Assembly: GCA_021815285.1 (NCBI GenBank) | Contig: JAKAHE010000021.1 | Span: forward strand, 1 to 15,500 | Direction of reading: 5' to 3' | Origin: Nitrospirota bacterium | Lineage (GTDB): Bacteria; Nitrospirota; JACRHJ01 | DNA: 15,500 nucleotides | Position numbers and translations under genes: made by a program | Notes under the pieces: model-generated | What the model was told of the DNA's origin: nothing | Databases searched by the model: none | The model's input: only the letters and a program-made list of their open reading frames with translations | Shown here: positions 1 through 6,180 of the stretch, in pieces | Layout: every line of letters begins with the position of its first letter | How positions within the stretch are numbered: position 1 is the stretch's first letter

Positions 1-571
1 GTATCTCCCACTGCGCGCGGTTGCAGCAGCGCACGCGGAAGAAGTGCAGAAGTTCCCTGGCGTTCATTGTAACTACAATCTTCGTCTCCGCCGCGTTCGG
101 CAGCAGGAACCTCGCGTCCTGCGACGCGTTCTCTCCCGTGATTCCATGCTCCGCCAGGCCCTTTATCATCTCGTCGTAGGCCTTCTGCGCCTGCTTCATG
201 TGCCTCTGGAATGAGGACATAAGCTTCCTGTCGTTCTTTATGGTCGGCGGAACAACGTAATCGAACTCCGTCTCCCGGACGTATCTCTGGGACTGCTGGG
301 AATACGAGGCGACCCTGTGCCGCACAAGCTGATGGGAACACGCCCGCGATATGCCCTCTATCCCGAACGTGAAGGAGACGTGCTCTATCGGCGACATATG
401 GCCTATGGACACCAGCTTCTCCACGAAGGTCTTCTGGTCCTTGGCAAGAATCTTCCCTCGGAGCCCCTCGACGTCGGACGGGCTGTAGCAGAGCTTCGCC
501 GCCATCGCCACGACGTTCTCCGGGTTCGGAGTATGCTCAAGCAGGACGACTTTCAATTTTGCCTCAGGCAT
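1..571 (-). CDS. thyX: Flavin-dependent thymidylate synthase ThyX (3' end cut by window edge)
   Basis: Makes dTMP from dUMP using methylene-THF as carbon donor and FAD/NADPH as reductant. It releases THF, so no dihydrofolate reductase step is needed. I translated 190 complete codons from ATG at 571; the C-terminus lies outside the window. The ThyX signature (RHR-x7-S type) is seen as RHRVASYSQQSQRY at residues 84-97. The downstream conserved stretch NASQDARFLLP (about 128-138) and the ELLHFF-x-R segment near residue 177 also fit the family. An AAGAGG ribosome-binding sequence precedes the ATG by about 5 nt, supporting this start. It follows panB by 9 nt and is the last visible gene of the cooC-led operon. 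The family usually runs to 215-250 residues, so only a short tail is missing. The identification is firm. Confidence 0.95.
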   Translation of the reverse strand, partial: MPEAKLKVVLLEHTPNPENVVAMAAKLCYSPSDVEGLRGKILAKDQKTFVEKLVSIGHMSPIEHVSFTFGIEGISRACSHQLVRHRVASYSQQSQRYVRETEFDYVVPPTIKNDRKLMSSFQRHMKQAQKAYDEMIKGLAEHGITGENASQDARFLLPNAAETKIVVTMNARELLHFFRVRCCNRAQWEI

Positions 572-580
572 ATAAACCTC

Positions 581-1375
581 TTAATGAAAACTCTGCTCTT
601 CCGACGGGAACTCGCCCGACTCCACTTCCTCTTTGTATTTTGCAATGGCCTTTATCGCCGTATCTTTTATGTTCGCGTAGCGCTTGACGAACTTCGGAGT
701 AAATCGGTCGAACATGCCGAGCATGTCGTGCATGACGAGCACCTGGCCGTCGCAGTCCGGGCCCGCGCCTATGCCTATTGTCGGTATCGAAATCGACTCC
801 GTGATTTTCTTCGCCACCTGCCTCGGTATGCCTTCCAGCACCACGGAAAACGCGCCCGCCTCCTCAACGGCCTTTGCGTCGGAGAGGAGTTTCTCAGCCT
901 GGGCGTCGTCTTTTCCCTGCACCTTGAATCCACCCATCCTGTGGACGGACTGCGGCGTAAGCCCGATATGCGCCATGACCGGAATATCATAGCGGGAGAG
1001 GGCTGCGATAAGCTCCGCGACCGACGAGCCGCCTTCGAGCTTCACAGCCGCGGCCCCGGCCTTCAGGAACAGGCCCGCGTTCCTTATGCCTTCCTCAATG
1101 CCTGCCTGGTAACTCAGGAACGGCATGTCGCCGACGACCATCGCGTTCTTCGCCGCGCGCGCGACCATCCGGGCATGATAAAGCATCTCGTCCATAGTAA
1201 CCGGCAGGGTATTTGCCCAGCCCTGCACGACGACGCCAAGGGAGTCTCCGACAAGGATCATGTCCATCCCGGCCTCATCCGCCATCTGCGCGAACGGGAA
1301 GTCGTAGGCCGTGAGCATCGTAATCTTCCTGCCCTCGGCCTTCTTCTTGTAGAGTTCAGGTATTGTGATTGGCAT
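581..1375 (-). CDS. panB: 3-methyl-2-oxobutanoate hydroxymethyltransferase PanB
   Basis: First committed step of pantothenate/CoA synthesis: transfers a hydroxymethyl group from methylene-THF to 3-methyl-2-oxobutanoate, giving ketopantoate. The protein is 264 residues with the standard PanB TIM-barrel pattern: VGDSLG (Asp44) and VGDMPF (Asp83) for the metal, VKLEGG (Lys112, Glu114), and the catalytic glutamate in VLEGIP (Glu181). I chose ATG at 1375 (MPITIPELYKKK). A TTG at 1429 in the same frame would add 18 residues, but those codons lie largely inside the palindromic repeat at 1384-1463 and have no counterpart in the family. No strong ribosome-binding sequence precedes 1375. The repeat now separates panB from metF within the operon. 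Sharing the methylene-THF pool with MetF and ThyX explains the context. Confidence 0.95.
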   Translation of the reverse strand: MPITIPELYKKKAEGRKITMLTAYDFPFAQMADEAGMDMILVGDSLGVVVQGWANTLPVTMDEMLYHARMVARAAKNAMVVGDMPFLSYQAGIEEGIRNAGLFLKAGAAAVKLEGGSSVAELIAALSRYDIPVMAHIGLTPQSVHRMGGFKVQGKDDAQAEKLLSDAKAVEEAGAFSVVLEGIPRQVAKKITESISIPTIGIGAGPDCDGQVLVMHDMLGMFDRFTPKFVKRYANIKDTAIKAIAKYKEEVESGEFPSEEQSFH

Positions 1376-1383
1376 AGTCAGTC

Positions 1384-1463
1384 TGTCATTGCGAGGAGCC
1401 GCAGGCGACGCGGCAATCTCGGACTTCAAAACCTGAGATTGCTTCGCTTCGCTCGCAATGACA
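1384..1463. repeat. 80-bp imperfect palindromic dispersed-type repeat
   Basis: Outer arms TGTCATTGCGAG (1384-1395) and CTCGCAATGACA (1452-1463) are perfect 12-bp inverted repeats. Inner arms GCAATCTC (1413-1420) and GAGATTGC (1435-1442) pair around a 14-nt loop. The segments between outer and inner arms are unlike each other (GAGCCGCAGGCGACGCG against TTCGCTTCG). I know this TGTCATTGCGAG...GCAATCTC architecture as a common short dispersed repeat in several bacterial lineages, but I cannot count copies here. It occupies almost the whole metF-panB gap, ends 11 nt before the metF stop codon, and begins 8 nt beyond the panB ATG. Transcribed, it would fold into a long hairpin in the operon mRNA. 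Confidence 0.8.
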
Positions 1464-1474
1464 TTATTTTCTCC

Positions 1475-2359
1475 TTACGCTATCCCCGCCCTCTTCAGTA
1501 TCTCCGGCACCTTGTTCTCAAGTCCAATCGCCATGACATGCGCGCCGTCCGCTATTCCCTGCTCTTTTATAATCCGCACCTGCTCGGCGGCGATGTCCAT
1601 GCCGCACTCCAGCGCGCCTTCCTTGCCCGCGGCTTTGAGCCTGTCGATAAGTTCCTGCGGAACGGTTATGCCCGGCACGAACTTGTTTAAGAAGTTCGCC
1701 ATGCCGGCGTTCTTGAGGAGCAGTATCCCGGCCAGCACCTTCACGTTATACTTTCTCGCCCTGTCCATGAACCTCTTGAAGTTGTCCATGTCGTATATGG
1801 CCTGGGTCTGGAAGAAGTTCGCGCCGGCCTTCACCTTCTTCTCGAACTTCAGCATCTGCGGCTCTATGGGATTTGCCTCCGGGGTAACAACCGCGCCCTG
1901 GTAAAGGTTTGTCGCGCCCTTCATCTCGTTGCCTGCCAGGTCGTGCCCGCCGTTCAATGCGGCGACGGTCTGTAGAAGCTGGACGGACTCGAGGTCGTAT
2001 ACGGGCTTTGCCGTCTTGTGGTCTCCAGCCGCGACATGGTCTCCCGTCATGCAGAGCACATTCTTTATTCCAAGGATATGCGCGCCCATGAGGTCGGACT
2101 GTATGGCGAGGCGGTTTCTGTCCCGGCACGTAAGCTGGAATATCGGGTCGTGCCCCATCTCTGAGAGCAGCCTGCAAACCGGCAGCGAGCCTATCCTCAC
2201 CACCGCGCTCTGGTTGTCCGTTACGTTTATCGCGTTTATCTTGCCAAGCAGGTGTCTGGCATGTTCAAGCATCTCGGCGATGTCCGTGCCCTTTGGCGGG
2301 CCGCACTCCGCCGTTATTGTAAATTCACCCGCTTCGAGAGCCTCCTTTAGCCTTTTCAT
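1475..2359 (-). CDS. metF: Methylenetetrahydrofolate reductase, MetF
   Basis: Reduces 5,10-methylene-THF to 5-methyl-THF, the methyl donor for methionine synthesis and, in Wood-Ljungdahl organisms, for the corrinoid protein feeding CODH/ACS. The protein is 294 residues. ITAECGPPKGTD puts a glutamate at residue 18 where the family has its catalytic Glu (Glu28 in E. coli). The FAD-barrel motif CMTGDH is present, as is FFQTQAIYD, the conserved C-terminal substrate region. The start is ATG at 2359 with GGAGGAG at 2371-2377. The same frame stays open for another 91 codons upstream, but that stretch is the overlapping metV gene in another frame. It lies 5 nt after the metV stop. The short form without the SAM-regulatory domain, next to metV, indicates the acetogen-type MetVF enzyme. 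Confidence 0.93.
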   Translation of the reverse strand: MKRLKEALEAGEFTITAECGPPKGTDIAEMLEHARHLLGKINAINVTDNQSAVVRIGSLPVCRLLSEMGHDPIFQLTCRDRNRLAIQSDLMGAHILGIKNVLCMTGDHVAAGDHKTAKPVYDLESVQLLQTVAALNGGHDLAGNEMKGATNLYQGAVVTPEANPIEPQMLKFEKKVKAGANFFQTQAIYDMDNFKRFMDRARKYNVKVLAGILLLKNAGMANFLNKFVPGITVPQELIDRLKAAGKEGALECGMDIAAEQVRIIKEQGIADGAHVMAIGLENKVPEILKRAGIA

Positions 2360-2364
2360 AGACG

Positions 2365-3030
2365 TTATTTCTCCTCCTTCTTTTTCTCTATTACGAAAAC
2401 CTTCGGGGAAAGTTTCTTTGAATAATCCTTGGGCGGTATAATCTGCCTCATCTTCTCGAGCTCTCCGGTACGCTCCATGCGGGCGTATATCTTCGCCCAT
2501 GCGCATTCTATATCGGGGCTGACCTCGCAGAAACCGTTGTTCGTGCCGCCGCACGGACCGTTTAAGATGCCCTTGGGGCAGGTGGTGACGGGGCATATGC
2601 CGCCGGTTTTGTCTATTATGCACTCTCCGCACATGGAGCAGCGCTCATCGAAATGCTGGAAGCGCGTCATGTTCCCCAAGAAGGCGGTGTCGTTCGCCGG
2701 ATACACCTTCTTGTCCTTGAACACCTCCACCATCGACTGCGTCCCCGCGCCGCAGGACATCACGAGTATCGCGTCCGCGGCGTCCACCTCTTCCTTGTTC
2801 GCCTTGAGCTCCACCTTCGTGCCCAGAACCTGGCACCCGGTCTTGGCGACGAACGTCCCGGTAACCTTCTTGCCGATGCTCTCCAGGGACTCCTTCATCT
2901 CCGCGAGCGCCTCCGGGGATCCCGTGCCGCAGAGCGTCGCGCACTCGCTGCACCCGAGCAGGAAGACGCTTTTCACGCCTTCCAGCATGTTTATTACGTC
3001 CTGCCTTTCCTTCGCCTTCGATACGATCAT
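2365..3030 (-). CDS. metV: MetV: cysteine-rich partner of methylenetetrahydrofolate reductase
   Basis: MetV is the second subunit found with MetF in acetogens and other Wood-Ljungdahl bacteria, where it supports electron delivery to MetF. The 221-residue protein has an N-terminal part with CSECATLCG (about residues 28-36) and VMSCGAGTQ (about 90-98). The C-terminal cysteine-rich domain contains CSMCGEC, then GGICPVTTCPKG, then NGPCGG, all around residues 131-163. This pattern fits the metal-binding C-terminal domain of the family. Whether each site holds iron-sulfur or zinc cannot be told from sequence. ATG at 3030 is preceded by GGGGG at 6 nt spacing. The gene follows folE by 24 nt and precedes metF by 5 nt. 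The highly charged tail (EKKKEEK) is unremarkable. Confidence 0.88.
   Translation of the reverse strand: MIVSKAKERQDVINMLEGVKSVFLLGCSECATLCGTGSPEALAEMKESLESIGKKVTGTFVAKTGCQVLGTKVELKANKEEVDAADAILVMSCGAGTQSMVEVFKDKKVYPANDTAFLGNMTRFQHFDERCSMCGECIIDKTGGICPVTTCPKGILNGPCGGTNNGFCEVSPDIECAWAKIYARMERTGELEKMRQIIPPKDYSKKLSPKVFVIEKKKEEK
2371..2377 (-). promoter_or_regulatory. Ribosome-binding site deciding the metF start
   Basis: On the minus strand GGAGGAG sits 11 nt before ATG 2359, inside the 3' end of metV. It is the strongest Shine-Dalgarno match in the one-carbon operon and separates the true 294-residue MetF from the longer open frame. Its position suggests metF is translated by its own initiation as well as by coupling to metV. 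Confidence 0.75.
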
Positions 3031-3054
3031 TTCATACCCCCGTTGCTTTAGTTA

Positions 3055-3612
3055 TCACTTCTTTATCAGTTCAAGCATCTCCTGCCTCGTCGAGGGCTTG
3101 GAGCGGAATATCCCCCGGACAGCCGACGTGACCGTGCGCGAGCCGGGCTTCTTAACGCCGCGCATGGACATGCAGAGGTGCTCGCAGTCTATCACGACCA
3201 TCGCGCCTTTAGGGCCGAGACTGTTCATTATCAAATCCGCAAGCTGGGCCGTAAGCCTCTCCTGCACCTGCGGCCTCTTGGCGAGTATCTCAAGCGCCTC
3301 CGCAAGCTTGGAAAGCCCGACAATCTTTCCCTCCGACGGCACGTAGGCTATGTGCGCCTTCCCGAAAAATGGCGTCAGGTGATGTTCGCACACCGAGAAG
3401 AAAGGTATATCCTTGATTAACACCATCTCGTCGTGGGACTCGCCGAGTATCGGTTCGAGAAGACCGTCCGTGGACGCGGACAGCCCGGCGAATATCTCCT
3501 CGTAGAACTTCGCAACGCGCCTTGGCGTCTCTTTTATGCCGGGACGCTCCGGGTCTTCGCCGACGCCTTCGAGGATAAGCCGTACGCCTTTTTCTATTTT
3601 TTTCAGATCCAT
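3055..3612 (-). CDS. folE: GTP cyclohydrolase I, FolE
   Basis: Converts GTP to 7,8-dihydroneopterin triphosphate, the entry step to folate. The 185-residue protein is the normal short bacterial size. The zinc ligands are visible: Cys75 and His78 in SVCEHHLTPF and Cys147 in CEHLCMSMRG. The N-terminal PERPGIKETPRRVAKF helix and the C-terminal GSRTVTSAVRG segment are also typical. ATG at 3612 lies 4 nt after the stop of the cyclo-ligase gene, with AGGG-type sequence ahead of it, so the two are probably translationally coupled. Placing FolE in the same transcript as MetVF, PanB and ThyX ties cofactor synthesis to its main consumers. It belongs to type I (FolE), not the FolE2 family, and the assignment is firm. 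Confidence 0.96.
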   Translation of the reverse strand: MDLKKIEKGVRLILEGVGEDPERPGIKETPRRVAKFYEEIFAGLSASTDGLLEPILGESHDEMVLIKDIPFFSVCEHHLTPFFGKAHIAYVPSEGKIVGLSKLAEALEILAKRPQVQERLTAQLADLIMNSLGPKGAMVVIDCEHLCMSMRGVKKPGSRTVTSAVRGIFRSKPSTRQEMLELIKK

Positions 3613-3616
3613 TGCC

Positions 3617-4198
3617 CTAAGCCCTTATAACCCTTTTTTCGGTGATTATAATGTCCGTTTTCCTGTCGTGCGGAAGACTCGGGATTTCGTTCACCACCTG
3701 CTCCTCGAACGCCAGCGCCACAAGCCTTACGTCGGGCTTAAGCTTCAAGGCGAGCCTGTCGTAATATCCGCCGCCGTAGCCGAGCCTGTTTCCATTTCCG
3801 TCGAAACCCACGCCGGGCATGACAACCATATCCGGCTCTTCAGGAGAGGCCTCGCGCGTCCTTTTTTCCACCGGCTCGTAAATATTCATATAGCCGGATT
3901 CGAGGTCATCCGAGAGGTCTTTTATCTCGAAGAGCCGAAGCTCGCGGCGGTGATGCTCCACCTTCGGCGCCAATATCCTCTTGCCGTGTGAGAGCGCCTG
4001 TTCAATCATCCTTCTGGTCGCCACTTCGCTTCTGAAATTCACGTAAAACAGAACCGTCCCGGCGGATTTATATTCCGGAAGCGCAAACAATGCCTCCGCT
4101 ATGGAAGCGCTCCTTCGGCGCCGCTCCTCCGGCGGGATAGCGTCGCGCCTTGCCAGTATCTCCCGCCTTAGCCCGGCCTTCAGGTCGCCCTCGTTCAT
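3617..4198 (-). CDS. ygfA: 5-formyltetrahydrofolate cyclo-ligase
   Basis: ATP-dependent conversion of 5-formyl-THF to 5,10-methenyl-THF, returning a dead-end folate to the active pool. The protein is 193 residues, typical for the family. The diagnostic loop spans residues 127-148: MPGVGFDGNGNRLGYGGG, then YYDR. FYVNFRSEVAT (about 51-61) matches the N-terminal family motif. The start ATG at 4198 overlaps the cooC stop (ATGA), showing translational coupling. The gene ends in TAG at 3617-3619, with folE following 4 nt later in a different frame. This shows TAG acting as an ordinary stop in this genome, which matters for the interrupted gene at 9340-10455. Confidence 0.93.
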   Translation of the reverse strand: MNEGDLKAGLRREILARRDAIPPEERRRRSASIAEALFALPEYKSAGTVLFYVNFRSEVATRRMIEQALSHGKRILAPKVEHHRRELRLFEIKDLSDDLESGYMNIYEPVEKRTREASPEEPDMVVMPGVGFDGNGNRLGYGGGYYDRLALKLKPDVRLVALAFEEQVVNEIPSLPHDRKTDIIITEKRVIRA

Positions 4199-4977
4199 GC
4201 CGCCTGCGCCCGCTTCGCAAGCTTTTCCTTTATCGCCTTTATCTCCGCTACAAGCCCCGGACAGTTTCCGTATACGTCCCGGCCATTCAAATCAGCGTCG
4301 ATTACGTCCGGGTCGTAGCTCATGAAGCCGACGACTTCCATACCCGGCAGGTTTGCTGAGATAAACTCCCTGTCCGCTTCCGTCCTGACCTTGTTGCCTA
4401 CGACATACACCTGCCGCACGCCGAGGTCGTCGGCGAGCGACTTCACCTGTCTCGCCGTCTGGACGCTCCTGCCGCCCGGCTCTACGACGACTATAAATGC
4501 GTCCACGGAACCGGACGTGCCGCGCGTAAGGTGTTCTATGCCCGCCTCCATGTCGAGAATGACGACGTCGTCGCGCTTCAGTATAAGATGCCGGACGAGG
4601 CTTTTGAGGAGCGCGTTTTCCGGGCAGTAGCAGCCTGCTCCGCCAGTCTTGTATTTCCCCATCACAAGGAGCTTTATCCCGTCATGGGAATATGAAAATC
4701 TCTCCGGGATGTCGTCAACCTTCGGGTTCAGCTTGAATACGGAACCCGGCGCGCCGGGTTTTGCCCCGGTACGCTCCTCTATAAGGTCTCCCATCTCGGC
4801 GATGGGCCGTATCTTTTCAATCTCCTCCCGGGCGATGCCCAGGGACTGCGCGAGGTTCGCGTCAGGGTCCGCATCCACGGCGAGCACGTGGTTCCCGTCT
4901 TCGGAAAACGCCCTGGCGAGCGCGCTTGCGAGGGTTGTCTTGCCTACCCCGCCCTTGCCTGTAACAGCTATTTTCAT
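4195..4977 (-). CDS. cooC: CooC-type nickel-insertion ATPase for carbon monoxide dehydrogenase
   Basis: MinD/NifH-like P-loop ATPase that helps load nickel into the C-cluster of CO dehydrogenase or CODH/acetyl-CoA synthase. The 260-residue protein starts with the deviant Walker A motif GKGGVGKTT (residues 7-15), followed by VDADPDANL (34-42). The family CxC motif in GAGCYCPEN (Cys116, Cys118), thought to bind metal at the dimer interface, is intact, as is LDMEAGIEHLTRGT (141-154). ATG at 4977 gives the standard MKIAVTGKGG start; a TTG at 5001 in frame would add eight residues and is less likely. It is the first gene of the operon, and its stop overlaps the next start. No CODH genes are in the window, so the target enzyme must be encoded elsewhere. 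Confidence 0.92.
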   Translation of the reverse strand: MKIAVTGKGGVGKTTLASALARAFSEDGNHVLAVDADPDANLAQSLGIAREEIEKIRPIAEMGDLIEERTGAKPGAPGSVFKLNPKVDDIPERFSYSHDGIKLLVMGKYKTGGAGCYCPENALLKSLVRHLILKRDDVVILDMEAGIEHLTRGTSGSVDAFIVVVEPGGRSVQTARQVKSLADDLGVRQVYVVGNKVRTEADREFISANLPGMEVVGFMSYDPDVIDADLNGRDVYGNCPGLVAEIKAIKEKLAKRAQAA

Positions 4978-5050
4978 TAAGTTCGCCCCGCTTGAAACCA
5001 AAAGTTAAAACCCGTCCGTCGTTTTATTTATCAGCATTTTTAACCTGTTT

Positions 5051-5065
5051 ATTTCAAAAGGAAAT
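5051..5065. promoter_or_regulatory. 15-bp palindrome at the predicted start of the cooC operon transcript
   Basis: ATTTC (5051-5055), a 5-bp spacer, and GAAAT (5061-5065) form a perfect inverted repeat just downstream of the predicted transcription start (about 5067). Size and spacing are like operators of IclR-family regulators, and an iclR-type gene lies directly upstream. Regulation is an inference; AT-rich DNA makes such palindromes by chance fairly often. Confidence 0.3.
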
Positions 5066-5073
5066 TTAACTAT

Positions 5074-5101
5074 ATTATACAGAAATCCGCTATAAATTCA
5101 A
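5074..5101 (-). promoter_or_regulatory. Sigma70-like promoter of the cooC-thyX operon
   Basis: Read on the minus strand: -35 TTGAAT (5096-5101), 16-bp spacer, -10 TATAAT (5074-5079, perfect consensus). The surrounding DNA is markedly AT-richer than the coding sequence. Predicted start near 5067 gives a leader of about 90 nt before the cooC ATG. The leader contains GTTAAAA and TTTTAAC arms about 26 nt apart, but no riboswitch that I recognise. Confidence 0.55.
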
Positions 5102-5278
5102 TTCAATTAGGATTAATTTTTAATAAATACGGAAGTCCCGGTAAAGTTTGATAATTAAGTTTTGATTGGCGTTTCAGGCATGTTAAAGCGGAACGACCAG
5201 GAACATCGGCGGAAAACAAAACCGGGCGGCCCTTCCGTCAAGGGAATTGCTGCTTTGATGAAATTGTCAAAGGCTGTC
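5102..5278. other. iclR-cooC intergenic DNA upstream of the promoter
   Basis: No supported gene. Two small inverted repeats follow the iclR stop: CTTTGA/TCAAAG (5253-5258, 5267-5272) and CCCTT/AAGGG (5230-5234, 5240-5244). On the minus strand the second is followed, after a short GC stretch, by TTTTGTTTT. That could be a weak terminator for iclR, but the stem is only 5 bp and I do not call it. Read-through from iclR into the cooC operon is therefore possible. Confidence 0.5.
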
Positions 5279-6088
5279 TTAGGACAGAGCAACGCTGTTA
5301 TGCCCGAGCCTGCGCGAAATGTCCTGAGCCGCGGTCTTCAGAAGCGGCAGAAGCTCCGCCTCCATTCTCTTTCTTGTCATGCGGCAGCCGGGCCCGGATA
5401 TGCAGATACCCGCTACGGCCCTGCCGGTATAATCCATCACCGGGACGCTCACGCACATGACCTCGTCCTCGTATTCCTCTATATCGAGCGCATAACCTTT
5501 CCGGGCCACTTCCTTAAGGTGCGCAAGAAGCTCTTCCCTGTCGGTTATGGTGTTGGGCGTAAATTTCTCAAGCTTCGGTCTCGCAAATATCCTGTCGAGT
5601 TCCGCCTGGCTCAGGTATGCAAGCTGTACCTTCCCGACAGCCGTGCAGTACGCCGGGAGAAGATGCCCGACCCTGTTCGCCACCCTTACCGACTGGCTCG
5701 TCTCGGCAATATCGAGATACACCACCCTGTCGCACTGGAGCACGGCCAGGTATGCCGATTCGTTGCACTTCCTGACCAGTTCCTCTATTACCGGCCTGGC
5801 CTGTTTCAGAAGCCCCGTCTGGGACAGGAAGCACTGGCCCATCTCGAAAGTGCGTATGCCCAGGCGGTAGTTCCCGGTCAGCTTGTTCTGCTCTATATAT
5901 CCGCGCGTCTCCAGCGTCGCCAGGAGCCGGAACACGTTGTTTTTGTGCAGTTTAAGCCTTTCGGCAAGCTCGGTGACCCCAAGGTCGTCAGCGGATGCGC
6001 CCCTGAATGACTCCAGTATGTCGAGAGCGTGGATAACGGACTGTATGGTATAGTCATGTTTATCCCGTTTGACCTTGCCGTTTGACAT
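5279..6088 (-). CDS. IclR-family transcriptional regulator
   Basis: The 269-residue protein has the two-domain IclR layout. The N-terminal winged helix-turn-helix lies at about residues 15-75 (SVIHALDILESF, then LGVTELAERLKLHKNNVFRL and the wing GNYRLG). The C-terminal effector domain spans about 90-260 and includes the family motif HLLPAYCTAVGKVQLA, YALDIEEYEDEVMCVSVPV and AGICISGPGCRM. The ligand is unknown; IclR proteins mostly bind small organic acids. ATG at 6088 has AGGTGG 7 nt upstream. The gene has its own strong promoter and candidate operators in the 92-bp gap after rluD. The operon downstream on the same strand is the cooC-thyX one-carbon set, so that operon is the first target to test. 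Family assignment is firm, role unknown. Confidence 0.9.
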   Translation of the reverse strand: MSNGKVKRDKHDYTIQSVIHALDILESFRGASADDLGVTELAERLKLHKNNVFRLLATLETRGYIEQNKLTGNYRLGIRTFEMGQCFLSQTGLLKQARPVIEELVRKCNESAYLAVLQCDRVVYLDIAETSQSVRVANRVGHLLPAYCTAVGKVQLAYLSQAELDRIFARPKLEKFTPNTITDREELLAHLKEVARKGYALDIEEYEDEVMCVSVPVMDYTGRAVAGICISGPGCRMTRKRMEAELLPLLKTAAQDISRRLGHNSVALS

Positions 6089-6116
6089 CTAAATCCACCT
6101 GCCGGGAAAATTTGCC

Positions 6117-6145
6117 TGACGCTGCTTATGAGAAATCTGGCGTCA
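6117..6145. promoter_or_regulatory. Inverted repeat over the iclR transcription start (candidate operator)
   Basis: TGACGC (6117-6122) and GCGTCA (6140-6145) are perfect 6-bp inverted arms with centres 23 bp apart, close to two helical turns. The repeat spans the predicted start of the iclR transcript (about 6138) and touches the -10 element. This is where an autorepressor would sit. The regulator that binds is not shown by sequence. Confidence 0.4.
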
Positions 6146-6173
6146 TTTTAAAACAAGGTTTTATTTTTGTCAA
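6145..6173 (-). promoter_or_regulatory. Strong sigma70-like promoter of the IclR-family gene
   Basis: On the minus strand: -35 TTGACA (6168-6173, perfect), 17-bp spacer, -10 TAAAAT (6145-6150, five of six). It begins 8 nt after the rluD stop codon, so iclR is likely transcribed independently of the upstream operon. Predicted leader is about 50 nt. Confidence 0.68.
6149..6163. promoter_or_regulatory. 15-bp palindrome in the iclR promoter spacer
   Basis: TAAAAC (6149-6154), AAG, GTTTTA (6158-6163) is a perfect inverted repeat lying between the -35 and -10 boxes and overlapping the edge of the -10. A protein bound here would block RNA polymerase. It is a second candidate operator beside the TGACGC repeat; only one of them may be real. 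Confidence 0.4.
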
Positions 6174-6180
6174 TACCTTT

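Noticed and set aside
317..1690. Long open frame on the plus strand opposite thyX, panB and metF, and similar long plus-strand frames elsewhere
   Set aside because: Each is antisense to a recognised minus-strand gene, the translations are Arg/His/Leu-rich without family motifs, and they arise from GC-rich codon structure.
2360..2632. Extended N-terminus of MetF in the same open frame
   Set aside because: The extra residues are Arg-rich and overlap metV in another frame; a strong ribosome-binding site and family alignment support ATG 2359.
4885..4890. CACGTG inside cooC as a second parS site
   Set aside because: Only the 6-bp core matches; the flanks (GCGAG before, GTTCCC after) break the palindrome and it lies in a coding region.
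5230..5272. Terminator after the IclR gene
   Set aside because: The two inverted repeats have only 5-6 bp stems and the T-rich stretch is not directly after a stem, so the evidence is too weak.
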